39,549 nucleotides of DNA from Pseudomonadota bacterium (GTDB lineage Bacteria; Pseudomonadota; Gammaproteobacteria; Burkholderiales; Burkholderiaceae_C), in the NCBI GenBank assembly GCA_018241895.1, contig JAFECX010000005.1, positions 1-39,549 on the forward strand, given 5' to 3'. A program made the translations under genes and the position numbers. A model generated the notes under the pieces. That model ran no database searches. It saw nothing but the letters and a program-made list of their open reading frames with translations, and was not told the DNA's origin. How positions within the stretch are numbered: position 1 is the stretch's first letter; each line of letters opens with the position of its first letter. Positions 8,603 to 15,825 of the stretch are shown here, piece by piece.

Positions 8603-9328
8603 CGTGGCCGACAGCAGCTTGGCCGCGCTCTGGTCGCGCTGCTCGGCGCCTTGCAGCGCCTTGATCTGCTGCTCGAACTGGCGCGCCGCGGCGATCATCC
8701 CGATCATCGATTCGATCGGGCTCACGTTGCTGCCCTCGAGCGCTGCGCCTTGCACGCGCGCCTGCGGGTCGACGTCGAGCTCACCGTCGGCGGCGCGAAA
8801 CAGCCCGTCGGCGCCGCGCTCGAGCGGCGCCTCGGGCGTGACGAGCTTGAGCCGGCCGACGACCTGCGGCCGCTGGCCGGCGACGGTGGCGGCGATGGAT
8901 CCGTCGGCGGCGATGTCGACGCTGGCGTTGGCGGGCACCGTGATCGGGCCGCCGCCGCTGCCGGCCACGGGCAGGCCCGAGGCGGTGACGAGCTGGCCTT
9001 GGGCGTCGAGCTGCAGCGCGCCGTTGCGCGTGTAGGCCTCGCTGCCGTCGAGCGACTGCACGGCCAGCCACGAGTTGCCCTGCACGGCGACGTCGAGCGC
9101 GCGTCCGGTGCTGGCCACCGGGCCCGGGCGGGCGTCGTAGCCGACCGTGGTCTCCAGCGCGTACACGCGCGTGCTCGCGCCGTCGCCGCGCACCGGCACC
9201 GCGCGCAGCGCCTGCAGCTCGGCGCGAAAGCCCGGCGTCGACACGTTGGCCAGATTGCCCGCCAGCACGTCCTGGCGCGACAGCAGCGCCTGCGCGCCGG
9301 CAGCGGCGATGTAGATGAGGCGGTCCAT
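8600..9328 (-). CDS. flgF: Proximal rod protein FlgF
   Basis: FlgF is a proximal rod subunit. It is 242 residues long, starting MDRLIYIAAAGAQALLSRQD and continuing into the signature LAGNLANVSTPGFRAEL. The FlgF/FlgG-type C-terminus is present (ALEGSNVSPIESMIGMIAAA, then RQFEQQIKALQ). It follows flgE after 26 bases. After its TAG stop the operon is interrupted by a 114-base gap before flgG, the only large gap between flgB and flgJ. Confidence 0.96.
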   Translation of the reverse strand: MDRLIYIAAAGAQALLSRQDVLAGNLANVSTPGFRAELQALRAVPVRGDGASTRVYALETTVGYDARPGPVASTGRALDVAVQGNSWLAVQSLDGSEAYTRNGALQLDAQGQLVTASGLPVAGSGGGPITVPANASVDIAADGSIAATVAGQRPQVVGRLKLVTPEAPLERGADGLFRAADGELDVDPQARVQGAALEGSNVSPIESMIGMIAAARQFEQQIKALQGAEQRDQSAAKLLSAT

Positions 9329-9354
9329 CTTCTACGGCCCGGCGCCCGGGGACC

Positions 9355-10584
9355 TCAGCGCAGGTTGACCAGCGTCTGCATCACCTGGTCCTGGGTCTTG
9401 ATGGTCTGTGCGTTGGCCTGGTACACGCGCTGCGCGGTGATCATGTTGACGAGCTCGCCGGTGAGGTCGACGCTGCTCTCCTCGAGCGCGCCGGCCTGCA
9501 GCAGTCCGAGGTTGCCGGCACCGGGCGTGCCGGGGACCGGTTCGCCCGAGGCATGGGTGCTGGCCCAGGCGTTGTTGCCCAGCGGCTGCAGGCCCTGCGG
9601 ATTGCGGAACGTCGCGATCTCGATCTGTCCGGCCGGGCGCGACTGGCCGTTGGAGTACTTGGCGTTGACGATGCCGCTGGCATCGACCGACACGCTGGTG
9701 AGCTGGCCCGCGGTGTGGCCGTCCTGCGTCAGCATCGTGATGCCGTAGGCCGAGCCGAACTGCGTCGACTTGGAGAAATCCAGCCCCAGCGTGCGCCCGT
9801 CGAGCTGGAAGTCGGCGGACGACGACTGGTTGAACGTGCCGTCGGCATTGAAGCCGAGCGTGGTGATCGGGGTGGGCGCCGCCTGCGTTCCCGCCACCGT
9901 CTGCCCGTCGGCGGTGGCGAACACGTTCCAGGTGTTGTCCGGCGCCGGCGGGGACGGCGATTTCTGGAAGTAGTAGGTGAGCGCGATGTCGCGCCCGAGC
10001 GGGTCGAACACCGTGAGCGAGGTCGCGCTGCTGTAGGTCTTCGCGTCGTCGAAGTCGATCGCCGGCGCGCCGGCGATGGCGGGCTTGCGCGCATCGAGGT
10101 TCATCTCCAGCGCCACCTTGGTCGTCGGCGCCGGCGTGATGCCGCCGGTGGGCAGCTGCAGCGGCACCGAGCGCCCGGGCTGGATCACGCCGGTGGCGTC
10201 GGCCGTGTAGCCCAGCAGCTTCTTGCCGTCGTTGTTGACGATGTAGCCGTCGCGATCGATCTTGAACTGCCCGTTGCGCGTGTAGTTCGGCGGGTTGACG
10301 CCGTCGCCGACCTGGAAGAAGCCGCCGCCGCTGATCGCCAGGTCCATCGGGTTGTCGGTGGTCGTGATCGTGCCCTGGCTGAACTGCTGCGCCACCGCCG
10401 CCACGCGCGTGCCGATGCCGATGTCGTTCGTTCCCGAGCCGTTCAGGGCCGCGGCATAGACGTCGGCGAACTCGGCGCGCGAGGCCTTGGCGCCGTAGGT
10501 GCCGGCGTTGGCGATGTTGTTGCCGATCACGTCCAGGCTCTTGCTGGTGGCGTTCAGTCCCGACAGACCTTGTTGGAAGCTCAT
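9355..10584 (-). CDS. flgE: Flagellar hook protein FlgE
   Basis: FlgE polymerises into the hook that transmits motor torque. It is 409 residues, close to the 402 of E. coli. The N-terminus MSFQQGLSGLNATSKSLDVI is followed by GNNIANAGTYGAKASRAEF, the rod/hook signature. The C-terminus is VDLTGELVNMITAQRVYQAN, then AQTIKTQDQVMQTL. The middle (about residues 90-330) is the variable hook surface. It lies 19 bases downstream of flgD, which encodes the cap required for its assembly. Confidence 0.97.
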   Translation of the reverse strand: MSFQQGLSGLNATSKSLDVIGNNIANAGTYGAKASRAEFADVYAAALNGSGTNDIGIGTRVAAVAQQFSQGTITTTDNPMDLAISGGGFFQVGDGVNPPNYTRNGQFKIDRDGYIVNNDGKKLLGYTADATGVIQPGRSVPLQLPTGGITPAPTTKVALEMNLDARKPAIAGAPAIDFDDAKTYSSATSLTVFDPLGRDIALTYYFQKSPSPPAPDNTWNVFATADGQTVAGTQAAPTPITTLGFNADGTFNQSSSADFQLDGRTLGLDFSKSTQFGSAYGITMLTQDGHTAGQLTSVSVDASGIVNAKYSNGQSRPAGQIEIATFRNPQGLQPLGNNAWASTHASGEPVPGTPGAGNLGLLQAGALEESSVDLTGELVNMITAQRVYQANAQTIKTQDQVMQTLVNLR

Positions 10585-10603
10585 GGAATTCCTCGTGGGG
10601 GGG

Positions 10604-11269
10604 TCAGTTGACGGCGCGCACGGCCGCGTAGTCGACGGGGCCCGAGTTCAGCGTGTCCAGCACCAGGCGGCTGCCGACCAGCGAGACGGCCTGCACCTGG
10701 TCGACGACGAGCGGCGTGGCGCCCACCGTGGCGGCACCGGCGGTGGCGCTGACGCGAAAGCGGTAGCTGCCGTCGGGCTGCTTGCCGGCCGGCCATTCGA
10801 AGTCATGCTGACCGGCCGACAACGCACCCAGCGCCAAGGTGTCGACGACGCGACCGCTGCCGTCGAGCACCTCGACCTTGACCGCATCGGCGGCGCCGGC
10901 GAGCGCGAACGCGCCCTCGCCGCGGCCGCCGGCGACCGCCATCGTGCTGCCCTCGAGCACGATGTGGCGCCCGACCAGCGAGACCCCCTGCAGCGCCTGC
11001 AGCTGCGTGAACTGGGAGGCGAGCTGGCCCATCGTGGTGTTGAGGGTCTGGATGCCGGTCACGGTGTTGATCTGCGCGATCTGGCTCGTGACCTGCGCGT
11101 TGTCCATCGGGTTGAGCGGATCCTGGTTCTGCATCTGCGTCACCAGCAGCTTGAGGAAGGTCTCGCTCGTGCCCTGGCCCGCACCGGCAGCATCGCCCGC
11201 CTTCGCGCCGCCCGGCGCGCCCTTCGTCGCGCCGTTGAGCGCATTCATCGTCTCGAGCGTGAGTGCCAT
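10604..11269 (-). CDS. flgD: Hook assembly cap protein FlgD
   Basis: FlgD is the scaffold cap that folds FlgE subunits at the hook tip and is discarded later. The 221-residue protein has the conserved N-terminal block (ETFLKLLVTQMQNQDPLNPM, then DNAQVTSQIAQINTVTGIQ). A C-terminal Ig/tudor-like part follows, with the FlgD pattern GQHDFEWPAGKQPDGSYRFR. It starts 20 bases after flgC and precedes flgE, the usual order. Confidence 0.96.
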   Translation of the reverse strand: MALTLETMNALNGATKGAPGGAKAGDAAGAGQGTSETFLKLLVTQMQNQDPLNPMDNAQVTSQIAQINTVTGIQTLNTTMGQLASQFTQLQALQGVSLVGRHIVLEGSTMAVAGGRGEGAFALAGAADAVKVEVLDGSGRVVDTLALGALSAGQHDFEWPAGKQPDGSYRFRVSATAGAATVGATPLVVDQVQAVSLVGSRLVLDTLNSGPVDYAAVRAVN

Positions 11270-11289
11270 CGCCTTGTCCCGCGCCCGCG

Positions 11290-11730
11290 TCAGCCCTGGC
11301 CGAGCTGCAGCGTCTTGAGCAGCAGGCTCTTGGCCGTCGTCATGACCTCGATGTTGTTCTGGTAGCTGCGCGAGGCCGAGATCATGTTGACCATCTCCTC
11401 GACCGGACTGACGTTGCTGTACGTCACGTAGCCGTCGGCGTCGGCAGCCGGATGCTTGGGGTCGTGTACGCGCCGCCCCGGCGCCTGGCTCTCGGTGAGC
11501 GTGGACACGCGCACGCCGGCGCCGGCGCCGGCCGGGTCGGCCGCGTCGGCGCCGCGCTGCCCCGGCCCCAGCAGCACCGTCTGGAACACGACCTGGCGCG
11601 CCTTGTAGGGCTGGCCGTCGGGACCGGCCACCGTGTCGGCGTTGGCCAGGTTGGAGGCGACGACGTTCAGGCGCTGACTCTGTGCGCTCACGGCGCTGCC
11701 GGCGACGTCGAAGATGCGCAGCATGCTCAT
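11290..11730 (-). CDS. flgC: Proximal rod protein FlgC
   Basis: FlgC is a proximal rod subunit. The N-terminus ([20 protein letters not shown], then [13 protein letters not shown]) and the C-terminus ([20 protein letters not shown], then [18 protein letters not shown]) are canonical. The 146 residues are slightly longer than the usual 134-138; the extra part is around [17 protein letters not shown] in the exposed middle. It starts 13 bases after flgB. Confidence 0.96.
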   Translation of the reverse strand: MSMLRIFDVAGSAVSAQSQRLNVVASNLANADTVAGPDGQPYKARQVVFQTVLLGPGQRGADAADPAGAGAGVRVSTLTESQAPGRRVHDPKHPAADADGYVTYSNVSPVEEMVNMISASRSYQNNIEVMTTAKSLLLKTLQLGQG

Positions 11731-11743
11731 GGCGGCTGCTCCC

Positions 11744-12154
11744 TCAGGCCTGGTTCGGCGCCTTCATCGCCTCGAGCGCGGTGCGCACGCCGGCGCCGAC
11801 GAAGCGCAGCGTCGCCTCGTACTTGACGGCGTTGTCGGCGAAGGCGGCGCGTTCGCGGTCCATGTCGACCGAGTTGCGGTCCAGATTGGTCTGCGCCGGC
11901 AGCGCATAGCGCAGGCCCGGGTGCAGCGTCGGGTGGCGCGCATCGGCCGACCCCGTCACCCCTTCGGCAATGCCTTCACCGACGCGGGCGGCGCCGCTGG
12001 CGGCGCGCAGGGCGCGCGCGAAGTCGAAGTCGCGCGCCTGGTAGCCGGGCGTGTCGGCGTTGGCGATGTTGCCGGCGATCAGGCGCTGGCGCTCGGCGCG
12101 CAGCAACAGCGCCTGGCCCTGGAAGTCCAACGTCGCGTCGAGCGAGGCAATCAT
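11744..12154 (-). CDS. flgB: Proximal rod protein FlgB
   Basis: FlgB is the first gene of the rod-hook operon and the rod subunit nearest the export gate. The start at [20 protein letters not shown] has a GGAG ribosome-binding site about nine bases upstream and gives 136 residues, the family length. The rod signature is present ([20 protein letters not shown]). The end is [20 protein letters not shown]. It is transcribed divergently from flgA across a short shared regulatory region, so the flgBCDEFGHIJKL promoter should lie at about 12155-12320. Confidence 0.96.
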   Translation of the reverse strand: MIASLDATLDFQGQALLLRAERQRLIAGNIANADTPGYQARDFDFARALRAASGAARVGEGIAEGVTGSADARHPTLHPGLRYALPAQTNLDRNSVDMDRERAAFADNAVKYEATLRFVGAGVRTALEAMKAPNQA

Positions 12155-12322
12155 GCGCTGTCTCCGTGCCGCCGTATGTGAGGAGCGCATCGCGGCCCCA
12201 CCGATCGGTGCCGGGCATTCTGGGTGGCGCACGCTGCGCCCATGCATCCGAACAGGGCCGCCAACGGCGCGCAATTCCGGGCGCCGTGGCCGCGGCCGCC
12301 GGCTAGAGTTCCTCGCGTGAAG
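12155..12322. promoter_or_regulatory. Divergent flgB/flgA control region with a palindrome
   Basis: This 168-base gap must hold the promoters of the flgB operon (minus) and flgA (plus). A perfect 12-base palindrome, CACCGATCGGTG, sits at 12199-12210, about 45 bases from flgB and 110 from flgA. FlhDC normally activates promoters at this position in FlhDC-bearing betaproteobacteria. I could not recognise an FlhDC box or a good -10/-35 pair by eye. Confidence 0.45.
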
Positions 12323-13114
12323 ATGCGTGCGACCCCCCTTCCCCACCGCCTGGCGCGAGCCCGCGCCGTGCGTGCGCTGGCGCTCGCGCTGCTCGTGCCG
12401 TCGATGCAGGCGCTGGACGCGGCCCCGCTTGGACCCGTCGAGGACGGGCCCGAGAACGTGGCCACGAAGGGGCCCGAAACCGCGGCCCTGCCGGCCGAAG
12501 CCGTGGCCGGCGCGCTCGCGCTGGCACGCGCCGCGGCCAGCGCGCTGGCGCCGGACGACGCCCGCGTGAGCGCCACGGCCGGCACTCTGGACGCGCGGCT
12601 GCGTCTGGCGCCTTGCGCGCGCATCGAGCCGTATCTGGCCGCGGGCCAGCCGGCGTGGGGCCGCACGCGGGTCGGACTGCGCTGCACCGACGGGCCGGCC
12701 TGGCGCGTCTTTCTGCCGGTGCAGGTGCATGTGCTGGCGCCGGCCGTCGTGCTGCGCCAGACGCTGCCCGCCGGCGCGAGGCTGACCGAAGAGCAGCTTG
12801 CCCTCGCCGACGCCGACTGGGCCGCCGCGCCCGGCGTACCTTGGCGCGACGCAGGCGAGCTGGCCGGGCGCGTGCTCGTGCGCCCGCTCGCGGCCGGCCA
12901 GGCACCGAGGCCGGCGGATCTGCAGCCCAGGCAGTGGTTCGCGAGCGGGCAGATGGTGCGCGTCGTCGCCAGCGGCCAGGGCTTCGCGATCACCACCGAT
13001 GCGATGGCGCTCACGCCCGGCATCGAAGGCCAGCCGGCGCGCGTGCGCACCGATGCGGGCCGTGTGCTGGTGGGCCGTCCGACCGCCGCCGGCGAAGTCG
13101 AGGTCACGCTGTGA
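12323..13114 (+). CDS. flgA: P-ring assembly chaperone FlgA
   Basis: FlgA is a periplasmic chaperone for FlgI polymerisation. I chose the ATG at MRATPLPHRLARARAVRALA because it gives a normal signal peptide (basic start, then LALALLVPSMQALDA) and 263 residues; a GTG two codons earlier is possible. The C-terminal SAF/ChapFlgA domain is clear: VVLRQTLPAGARLTEEQLAL, a second module starting LAGRVLVRPLAAGQAPRPAD, and ending AGRVLVGRPTAAGEVEVTL. The frame open to 12224 probably includes untranslated leader. It is divergent from flgB and precedes flgM by 148 bases. Confidence 0.93.
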   Translation: MRATPLPHRLARARAVRALALALLVPSMQALDAAPLGPVEDGPENVATKGPETAALPAEAVAGALALARAAASALAPDDARVSATAGTLDARLRLAPCARIEPYLAAGQPAWGRTRVGLRCTDGPAWRVFLPVQVHVLAPAVVLRQTLPAGARLTEEQLALADADWAAAPGVPWRDAGELAGRVLVRPLAAGQAPRPADLQPRQWFASGQMVRVVASGQGFAITTDAMALTPGIEGQPARVRTDAGRVLVGRPTAAGEVEVTL

Positions 13115-13135
13115 CGACGCGGGTGCAGCCGCCCG

Positions 13136-13151
13136 CCCCCGCGATCGGGGG
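13136..13151 (+). terminator. GC hairpin after flgA
   Basis: CCCCCG-CGAT-CGGGGG forms a strong hairpin 21 bases after the flgA stop. There is no U tract behind it (GGTTCGGGTG follows), so it may be an attenuator or RNA stabiliser rather than a true intrinsic terminator. It lies just before the sigma-28 promoter of flgM. Confidence 0.35.
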
Positions 13152-13180
13152 GGTTCGGGTGAGAATCCGTCACCGGGGCC

Positions 13181-13208
13181 TCAAGTCGACCCCCGTTGCG
13201 GCCGATAG
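13181..13208 (+). promoter_or_regulatory. Sigma-28 (FliA) promoter of flgMN
   Basis: TCAAG (13181-13185) and GCCGATAG (13201-13208), separated by 15 bases, match the FliA consensus TAAAG-N14-GCCGATAA well. It lies 55 bases before the flgM ATG. A FliA promoter for flgM gives the usual feedback in which FliA raises the level of its own inhibitor. Confidence 0.8.
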
Positions 13209-13262
13209 CACGAGCAGGTCCGCGAGGGTGCGTCCGGCACCCGCTGCGACCAGGAGACTGTC

Positions 13263-13550
13263 ATGAAGATCGGTTCCCTCGAAAACAAGCCCGTCGTCCC
13301 TGCTCCGGCCACCGAGCGCAAGGGCAATCCCGCGCCCGGCGCCGCGGCGGCCGAACCCAGCGCCAAGGTGGCGCTGTCGCCGGCCGCTTCGCTGCTGGCG
13401 GGTGCGGCCGGCGACCCCACGTTCGACGTCGAGAAGGTGCAGCGCATCGCCGGCGCCATTCGCGACGGCAGGTTCCAGGTCAACGCCGAGGCGATCGCCG
13501 ACAAGCTCGTCGCCAACGCCGAAGAGCTGCTCGGGCGCAAGCTCAGCTGA
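13263..13550 (+). CDS. flgM: Anti-sigma-28 factor FlgM
   Basis: FlgM binds FliA and blocks late flagellar transcription until it is exported through the finished hook-basal body. The 95-residue protein starts MKIGSLENKPVVPAPATERK after a good ribosome-binding site (AGGAG, about eight bases upstream). Its first half is a disordered Ala/Pro-rich stretch, as is normal. The sigma-binding helices are in the second half: FDVEKVQRIAGAIRDGRFQV, then NAEAIADKLVANAEELL. It is followed 16 bases later by flgN and preceded by a FliA-type promoter. Confidence 0.95.
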   Translation: MKIGSLENKPVVPAPATERKGNPAPGAAAAEPSAKVALSPAASLLAGAAGDPTFDVEKVQRIAGAIRDGRFQVNAEAIADKLVANAEELLGRKLS

Positions 13551-13566
13551 GCCGCCGGCCGCATCC

Positions 13567-13965
13567 ATGGTTGAGTCGTCGGACGCGGGCGCCCTTGTGC
13601 TGCCCGCCGACCTCGAGGCGCCGCTGGCGGCCCTCGAAACCCAGCTCGCCGCGCTCGATGCCGCGTTGCGCCAGCCGCGAGACGGCGCCGTCGATCGCGT
13701 GGCCGCGCAGCTGCACGAGGCGCTGGCCCAGGCCGTGCAACGTTTCCAGGGTGCCGCGCGCGAGGGCGGCGTGCCGGCCGCGTTGCGCCACCGCCTGGCG
13801 CTGGCCGGCGCCGAGGTCGCCGCGCAGCGCGAGGCCCTGGCCCGCGCCACCGCAGCGCTCGACCGCGCCATCGACGTGCTGATGCCGCCCGCCGCGGCGG
13901 CACGGTTGTATTCGAACGCCGGCACCAGCGAGCGTGGCGTGGTCACGGGCGGTCTGACCGTCTGA
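13567..13965 (+). CDS. flgN: FlgK/FlgL export chaperone FlgN
   Basis: FlgN is a small cytoplasmic chaperone that delivers FlgK and FlgL to the export gate. The 132-residue frame starts MVESSDAGALVLPADLEAPL and is nearly all helical, with repeated heptad-like segments (LAALETQLAALDAALRQ, AAQLHEALAQAVQRFQGA). The C-terminal end SNAGTSERGVVTGGLTV fits the FlgN family, whose tail binds the cargo. Assignment rests mainly on position behind flgM, size and helical character, since FlgN sequences diverge strongly. The longer frame overlapping flgM is a shadow. Confidence 0.88.
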   Translation: MVESSDAGALVLPADLEAPLAALETQLAALDAALRQPRDGAVDRVAAQLHEALAQAVQRFQGAAREGGVPAALRHRLALAGAEVAAQREALARATAALDRAIDVLMPPAAAARLYSNAGTSERGVVTGGLTV

Positions 13966-13993
13966 GCACGCCTCGGACGTCACCCCCCAAGAC

Positions 13994-14020
13994 GAAGGGC
14001 CCCGCGGGGCCCTTCTTCCT
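13994..14020 (+). terminator. Intrinsic terminator of the flgA/flgMN unit
   Basis: A perfect 22-base palindrome, GAAGGGCCCC-GC-GGGGCCCTTC, is followed by TTCCTT. It starts 28 bases after the flgN stop and lies between the converging flgMN and fliA transcripts. The U-rich side favours termination of the plus-strand transcript. Confidence 0.85.
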
Positions 14021-14120
14021 TGGATGGTGCGTCACGCCGCGCGCACGCGCCGACGCCCGCGCTGGCACGACGTGCGGGCCTCGCGACGATCGGGGCGCCG
14101 CATCGGCGAACGTGGCCCGG

Positions 14121-14834
14121 CTACCACTCGCGCAGCCGCGAGCGCAGCCGCGCGATCGACTGGCTGTGCAGTTGGCACACGCGGCTCTCGGTGACGCCGA
14201 GCACGGCGGCGATCTCCTTGAGGTTCATGTCGTGCTCGTAGTACATGCTCATCACGTACTGCTCGCGCTCGGGCAGCTGCTTGATGGCCTCGACGAGCGC
14301 CTCGCGCATGCGCCGGTCCTGCAGCCGCGCGATCGGGTTGGCCTCCTCGTCGGCGACGTGGCGGTCGAGGTAGTCTTCGTCGCCCTCGTCGCCGCTCATG
14401 TCCTCGAGGTAGACGAGTTGGGTGCCGCGCACCTTGCCGAGCAGTTCCTGGTACTGCGTGAGCGTGAGCCCCATCTCGCGCGCGATCTCGCCCTCGCTCG
14501 GTGCGCGGCCGTGGCGCTGCTCGAGCTTGCGCACGGCGGCCTCGATGTTGCGCTGGTGGCGGCGGTCGCCGCGGCTCATCCAGTCGCTGCCGCGCAGTTC
14601 GTCGAGCATCGCGCCGCGGATGCGCTGCGTCGCGAAGGTCTCGAACTGCACGCCCTGGTTCACGTCGAAGCGCGTGAGCGCATCCGACAGGCCGATCATG
14701 CCGACCTGGATCAGGTCGTCGAGCTCGACGTTGGCCGGCAGCTTGGCGATCATCTGGTGCGCGAGGCGGCGCACGAGCGGGCTGTATTCCTTGAGCAGCG
14801 CGGACGCGTCGAGTTGTCCCTTGGCGGTGTACAT
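14121..14834 (-). CDS. fliA: Flagellar sigma factor FliA (sigma-28)
   Basis: FliA directs RNA polymerase to late flagellar promoters. The 237-residue protein starts MYTAKGQLDASALLKEYSPL. It shows region 2 (LIQVGMIGLSDALTRFDVNQ, then GVQFETFATQRIRGAMLDEL), region 3 (APSEGEIAREMGLTLTQYQE) and region 4 (LPEREQYVMSMYYEHDMNLK, then EIAAVLGVTESRVCQLHSQS). An acidic insert (DMSGDEGDEDYLDRH) precedes region 4. It lies 49 bases after the flhG-like gene, the last gene of the flhB-flhA-flhF-flhG-fliA row. FliA-type promoters that I can see precede flgM, motA and cheY. Confidence 0.97.
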   Translation of the reverse strand: MYTAKGQLDASALLKEYSPLVRRLAHQMIAKLPANVELDDLIQVGMIGLSDALTRFDVNQGVQFETFATQRIRGAMLDELRGSDWMSRGDRRHQRNIEAAVRKLEQRHGRAPSEGEIAREMGLTLTQYQELLGKVRGTQLVYLEDMSGDEGDEDYLDRHVADEEANPIARLQDRRMREALVEAIKQLPEREQYVMSMYYEHDMNLKEIAAVLGVTESRVCQLHSQSIARLRSRLREW

Positions 14835-14883
14835 GGCGTGGCCTTCTGGAACCTTGGAATCCGCAACCGTGCAATCCGTGCAG

Positions 14884-15765
14884 CTACGGGTGCAGCGGTG
14901 CGGCGGCGGTACGGGTGACGGTGCGTGTGCCGACGTGCCGGGCGCGCTCTGGGCACGCGGGCTGCCACGCCACCCGGGTGCGATCCGCCACGCCGGCACG
15001 TCCGGCCGGCGGCACGGCGGTGCCAGCGACCGGCGCCGGGGCGGTGCCGCCGAGCGCGAGCTGTGCATCGAGCAGCGCCGCGAGCGCCGTATGCTCGCAG
15101 GCGGTGTCGTCGGCCGGATCCAGGTGCGCCCAGCGGCACAGCAGCGCCTGCAGGAAGCCGTCGAGGCAGCCGGCCAGGCTGGCCGCGATGCGCGCGATGC
15201 GCGGCGACTGCGCGGCGGCGACGAGCAGCAGATCGAAGGTGGCCAGGCCGGTGCGCCGTGCCAGCAGCTTCGCACTGGCGTAGGCATGCTTGACGCTCTC
15301 CGGGTGATCGGCGCCCAGCAGCAGCGGTCGCGCCGCGCGGCGCGTCAGCATGCGCGCCAGCTCGGCAGCATCGGCATGCACGAGCAGCACGTCGGCCTCG
15401 GGCGCCGCGTCGTGCAGCGCGTCGAGAAATCCGGCGGCCGAGCCTCGGGTGTCGACATGGGCCATCGGCAGCCCGCGCGCCGGCAGGTAGCTCACGCGCC
15501 GCGCGACGCGCTCGATGCCGGCGGCCAGGTCGAGCCGCGACAGCTCGTGCGGCGCCGGCGCGCCGGCACCGGCGTCGACCACCAGCACCTCGCGCCCGCC
15601 GGCGGCCAGCACCTGCGCCAGGCGGTCCAGGACGACACCGCCGAAGGCCACGTGTGGATTCGCCGCCAGGGCGATCAGATGGCCGCGGCGCGCGGCGAAC
15701 AGGCGCCGCAGCCCGTCGGCCTGATCGAGCGGGACGGGTGAGGTGCCGGCGTAGAAGTCGCGCAT
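14884..15765 (-). CDS. flhG: FlhG/FleN-like MinD-family protein without P-loop
   Basis: By position (between flhF and fliA) this is the FlhG/FleN partner that limits flagellar number. The start chosen, MRDFYAGTSPVPLDQADGLR, has the DQADGLR motif that precedes the ATPase domain in FlhG proteins and gives 293 residues. Where FlhG has its deviant Walker A (KGGVGKT), this protein reads ALAANPHVAFGGVVLDRLAQ (residues 33-52), with no P-loop lysine. The next strand is preserved as GREVLVVDAGAG (about 58-69). The fold therefore looks MinD-like, but ATP binding by the normal mechanism is unlikely. The C-terminal tail is rich in Ala, Pro and Arg. It may have become a pseudo-ATPase or partner of FlhF; function is inferred. 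Confidence 0.75.
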   Translation of the reverse strand: MRDFYAGTSPVPLDQADGLRRLFAARRGHLIALAANPHVAFGGVVLDRLAQVLAAGGREVLVVDAGAGAPAPHELSRLDLAAGIERVARRVSYLPARGLPMAHVDTRGSAAGFLDALHDAAPEADVLLVHADAAELARMLTRRAARPLLLGADHPESVKHAYASAKLLARRTGLATFDLLLVAAAQSPRIARIAASLAGCLDGFLQALLCRWAHLDPADDTACEHTALAALLDAQLALGGTAPAPVAGTAVPPAGRAGVADRTRVAWQPACPERARHVGTRTVTRTAAAPLHP

Positions 15766-15825
15766 GGGGCTGCAACGAGGGGGACGCAAGACGATGGTCG
15801 GCAGACGCGGGGCGTGCCGTCGCGC

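Noticed and set aside
12225..12239. Sigma-54-like TGGC-N9-GC before flgA
   Set aside because: The -24 GG and -12 GC spacing is right, but the TTGC part reads GCGC. FlhDC rather than sigma-54 control is expected in this locus.
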